From Flavobacterium flavigenum (GTDB taxonomy: Bacteria; Bacteroidota; Bacteroidia; Flavobacteriales; Flavobacteriaceae), in the NCBI RefSeq assembly GCF_027111255.2, contig NZ_CP114285.2, positions 1,984,001-2,048,000 on the forward strand: DNA of 64,000 bases, read 5' to 3'. Both the position numbers and the translations under genes were made by a program. Below are positions 61,953-64,000 of this stretch, in pieces (the stretch's first letter is position 1; every line of letters starts with the position of its first letter). The notes beneath the pieces are model-generated. The model saw only the letters and a list, made by a program, of their open reading frames with translations. It did not search any database and had not been told where the DNA came from.

Positions 61953-64000
61953 ATGCAAAAAAAAACAAGTAAATTTAAAAAAACAATGGCTATTTATTTA
62001 GCCATGATGATTCTGTTGGAAACCCTACAACCTGTTCAGATGTATGCCTTAACAAGTGGCCCGACACAACCGGAGTTTAACGCCTTTACCCCTATTGGTA
62101 CATCTGATATGGTAGATTTAACGAATGGAGATTTTAATTACAATATCCCAATCATGGATGTAGGCGGATACCCACTGAACCTCTCCTACAAGTCAGGAAT
62201 CACAATGGATCAGGAAGCTTCTTGGGTAGGCTTAGGATGGAACCTTAATGTAGGGCAGATCGAACGCCAGGTTCGGGGATTACCGGATGATTTTAATGGC
62301 GATGAAATGCTTTATGAAAATAATCTGAAAAAGAATATAACGGTAGGTACCAATTTAGGTATAAATCTGGCATTTGCAGGAACTGACAGTAAATTGTTTA
62401 CAGCGGGTGCAGGTATTGGAGTAGAATATAATAATTATGAAGGTGTTTCGTTTCGTCCTTCATTTGGTGTAGGATTTAATTTAAGCGATGAAGTGGGTGT
62501 TGGATTAAATTTTACAAGTTCAGTAACCGAGGGTGCCAGCGTAACCCCTTCAGTTAGTATTTCTAAAAAAATGACTACCAAAGCAAATGGTGCGGTTAAT
62601 TATATTGATGGTACAGGTACAATAGGGCTAGGGCTGAATAGCAGAAAGGGAATTGAGAATCTTAATTTGTCTGCAACAGTAAAAAACAAAGCTTATGTCG
62701 CAAATTGTGAATCTACCCATGATGTACAAATACAATCAAAAGGAAATATCGGAGGAAGTATTTCTTTTAACAACCAGAGTTTTACACCCAGTAAACGAAT
62801 TGGATTTCAAAATTATAGTTTTAGTTTCAATGGCGCTGTGGGTGTTGAAGCCTGGTTCTTAGAGCCGCAGTTTCAAATGACCGGATACGGATCTTATCAG
62901 GAAATTGCACCTGAGTATAAATATCGTCCAGAAAAAGCCTTTGGTTATGAATACACTGAATATAAGAAGAAACAATCAGGAATACTGGACTTTAACAGGG
63001 AATATGAAAGAAATGTTTCTGAAAACACCACTGCGCTTCCAGTCACAAACTACACCTACGACACTTATAATATTGAAGGACAAGGTGTATCCGGAATGTT
63101 TAGGCCGTATCGTTCAAAAGTAAGTTATGTTTATAATGATGCCGTTGTGGACAGAGGGACAGGAATTAGTACAGGAGCAGAATTTGGGATTGGGGAATTA
63201 CTGCATTGGGGTTTTGACTTTAAAAAAACAACTACAGTCAGTTCAACTGATGGCTGGTTTCAGAACAATAATACGATAAAACATTTAGAAGAAAAAAATA
63301 CAGATAAAAAAGCTCCCGGTTATGAACCTGTAAGTTTTAGGCTGGTTGGAAGCATGTCAGTAGATCCGGAAATTAATATTTACGACGGAATTCAAAATAC
63401 AAATCCGTTGCGATTTGGACTTGAAGGACCATCCAAAAGCAGAACCCTAACACCAAGATATTATAATGAAACCAGTAATACAAGTCAAATTCCAAGTAAA
63501 AGAACTAAACGCGTACTAAGAAATCAACTGGTTCAAAAAATCACAGACGAAGAAGCAATCAGGGACTCTAATTTCATTACAAGAAACCCCAATGCCCAAC
63601 TACATCATACAGCCGGAATGAAAGTAGTACAAAATGATGGCACCATCTATGTGTACGGAAATACCGTTTATAACACGCGAAAAGTAGAAGCAACTTTTGA
63701 CGTGTCCGGCAAAAACGGAAACAATACCTCTGGATTAGTGCCTTATAATCATCAGGACTTAACTAAAAACTACGGTAACAACAGTGACCAGTATCTAAAT
63801 AGAGTCACTACACCCCCTTATGCACATACTTATTTACTAACCTCTGTTTTGTCTTCAGATTATCAGGATACTGACAACAACGGCCCCTCGATCAATGACC
63901 TTGGGAGTTATACTAAATTTGAGTATGAAAGCAAAAATTCTAATTATAAATGGAGAATTCCGTATGAAGAAAACATGGCCACTTATAACAGAGGGCTTAT
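61953..64000 (+). CDS. Very large secreted Rhs/YD-type protein, N-terminal part (3' end outside window)
   Basis: Open from the ATG at 61953 to the last base (682 codons) with no stop. Signal peptide KTMAIYLAMMILLETLQPVQMYA, then PEFNAFTPIGTSDMVDLTNGDFNYNIPIMDVGGYPLNLSYKSGITMDQEASWVGLGWNL, the stereotyped opening of large Bacteroidota proteins that carry YD/Rhs repeats and variable C-terminal toxin domains. The visible part is beta-rich with many Gly/Asn strands; the Rhs core and C-terminus lie outside. Starts 160 bases after the repeat protein, same strand, and may be co-transcribed with it. Confidence 0.82.
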   Translation, partial: MQKKTSKFKKTMAIYLAMMILLETLQPVQMYALTSGPTQPEFNAFTPIGTSDMVDLTNGDFNYNIPIMDVGGYPLNLSYKSGITMDQEASWVGLGWNLNVGQIERQVRGLPDDFNGDEMLYENNLKKNITVGTNLGINLAFAGTDSKLFTAGAGIGVEYNNYEGVSFRPSFGVGFNLSDEVGVGLNFTSSVTEGASVTPSVSISKKMTTKANGAVNYIDGTGTIGLGLNSRKGIENLNLSATVKNKAYVANCESTHDVQIQSKGNIGGSISFNNQSFTPSKRIGFQNYSFSFNGAVGVEAWFLEPQFQMTGYGSYQEIAPEYKYRPEKAFGYEYTEYKKKQSGILDFNREYERNVSENTTALPVTNYTYDTYNIEGQGVSGMFRPYRSKVSYVYNDAVVDRGTGISTGAEFGIGELLHWGFDFKKTTTVSSTDGWFQNNNTIKHLEEKNTDKKAPGYEPVSFRLVGSMSVDPEINIYDGIQNTNPLRFGLEGPSKSRTLTPRYYNETSNTSQIPSKRTKRVLRNQLVQKITDEEAIRDSNFITRNPNAQLHHTAGMKVVQNDGTIYVYGNTVYNTRKVEATFDVSGKNGNNTSGLVPYNHQDLTKNYGNNSDQYLNRVTTPPYAHTYLLTSVLSSDYQDTDNNGPSINDLGSYTKFEYESKNSNYKWRIPYEENMATYNRGL

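Overview
This window looks like the chromosome of a Flavobacterium or a close relative in the Bacteroidota. The DNA is AT-rich. Promoters follow the phylum pattern TTG-N19-TAnnTTTG, exactly so at several genes. Many genes belong to families typical of the phylum: a TonB receptor with a beta-propeller lipoprotein, the alternative GlmU, DUF5686, DUF4290, DUF4252, a carbamoyl-phosphate synthase large chain lacking its regulatory domain, and a MurA with Asp at the usual Cys position. I could run no searches, so family names rest on motifs and on memory of the families.

Bases 1 to 48,650 are ordinary chromosome. From the left: a BtuB/BtuG-like outer-membrane uptake pair, rpmH, carB, an ECF sigma / anti-sigma-like / DUF4252 operon, an S41 protease, an ABC-F protein, the alternative GlmU, rpmE2, a glycosyltransferase, a phosphosugar mutase, an MsbA-like exporter, a second TonB receptor followed by a frameshifted gene, an M23 peptidase, the zapB-like / zapA / 6S-like RNA / rny cluster, xerD, an astacin-lectin lipoprotein, two beta-barrel proteins, aroQ, a DUF5686 protein, a cation exporter, murA, recQ-fmt, an HU protein, an AlgH-family protein and an aminotransferase. 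Three copies of a structured intergenic repeat, probably an RNA family, lie at about 4.4, 18.8 and 38.8 kb.

Bases 48,808 to 59,381 are a 10.55-kb integrated island in a tRNA-Met gene. The tyrosine integrase lies beside the tRNA. A 21-bp core from the anticodon region is repeated at the far end, where the displaced original tRNA 3' half still sits. Paired GAGTGAC boxes with identical 13-bp spacing lie inside both ends. The island carries a divergent control region in which two promoters have near-identical leaders, each with a six-codon mini-ORF overlapping the next start codon. It also has a degenerate integrase-like protein, an ADP-ribosyltransferase-like protein, iteron-like repeats with a winged-helix replication-type protein, two envelope proteins next to an XRE regulator with palindromic operators, a serine recombinase, AbiH, and a three-gene operon of unrecognised proteins. 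That operon is my best candidate for an undescribed defence or conflict system. No relaxase or conjugation gene is visible.

Bases 59,400 to 64,000 hold minisatellites, a truncated IS3-type transposase, a secreted repeat protein with an adhesin-like head and coiled-coil tail, and the start of a very large secreted Rhs/YD-like protein that stays open to the end of the window.
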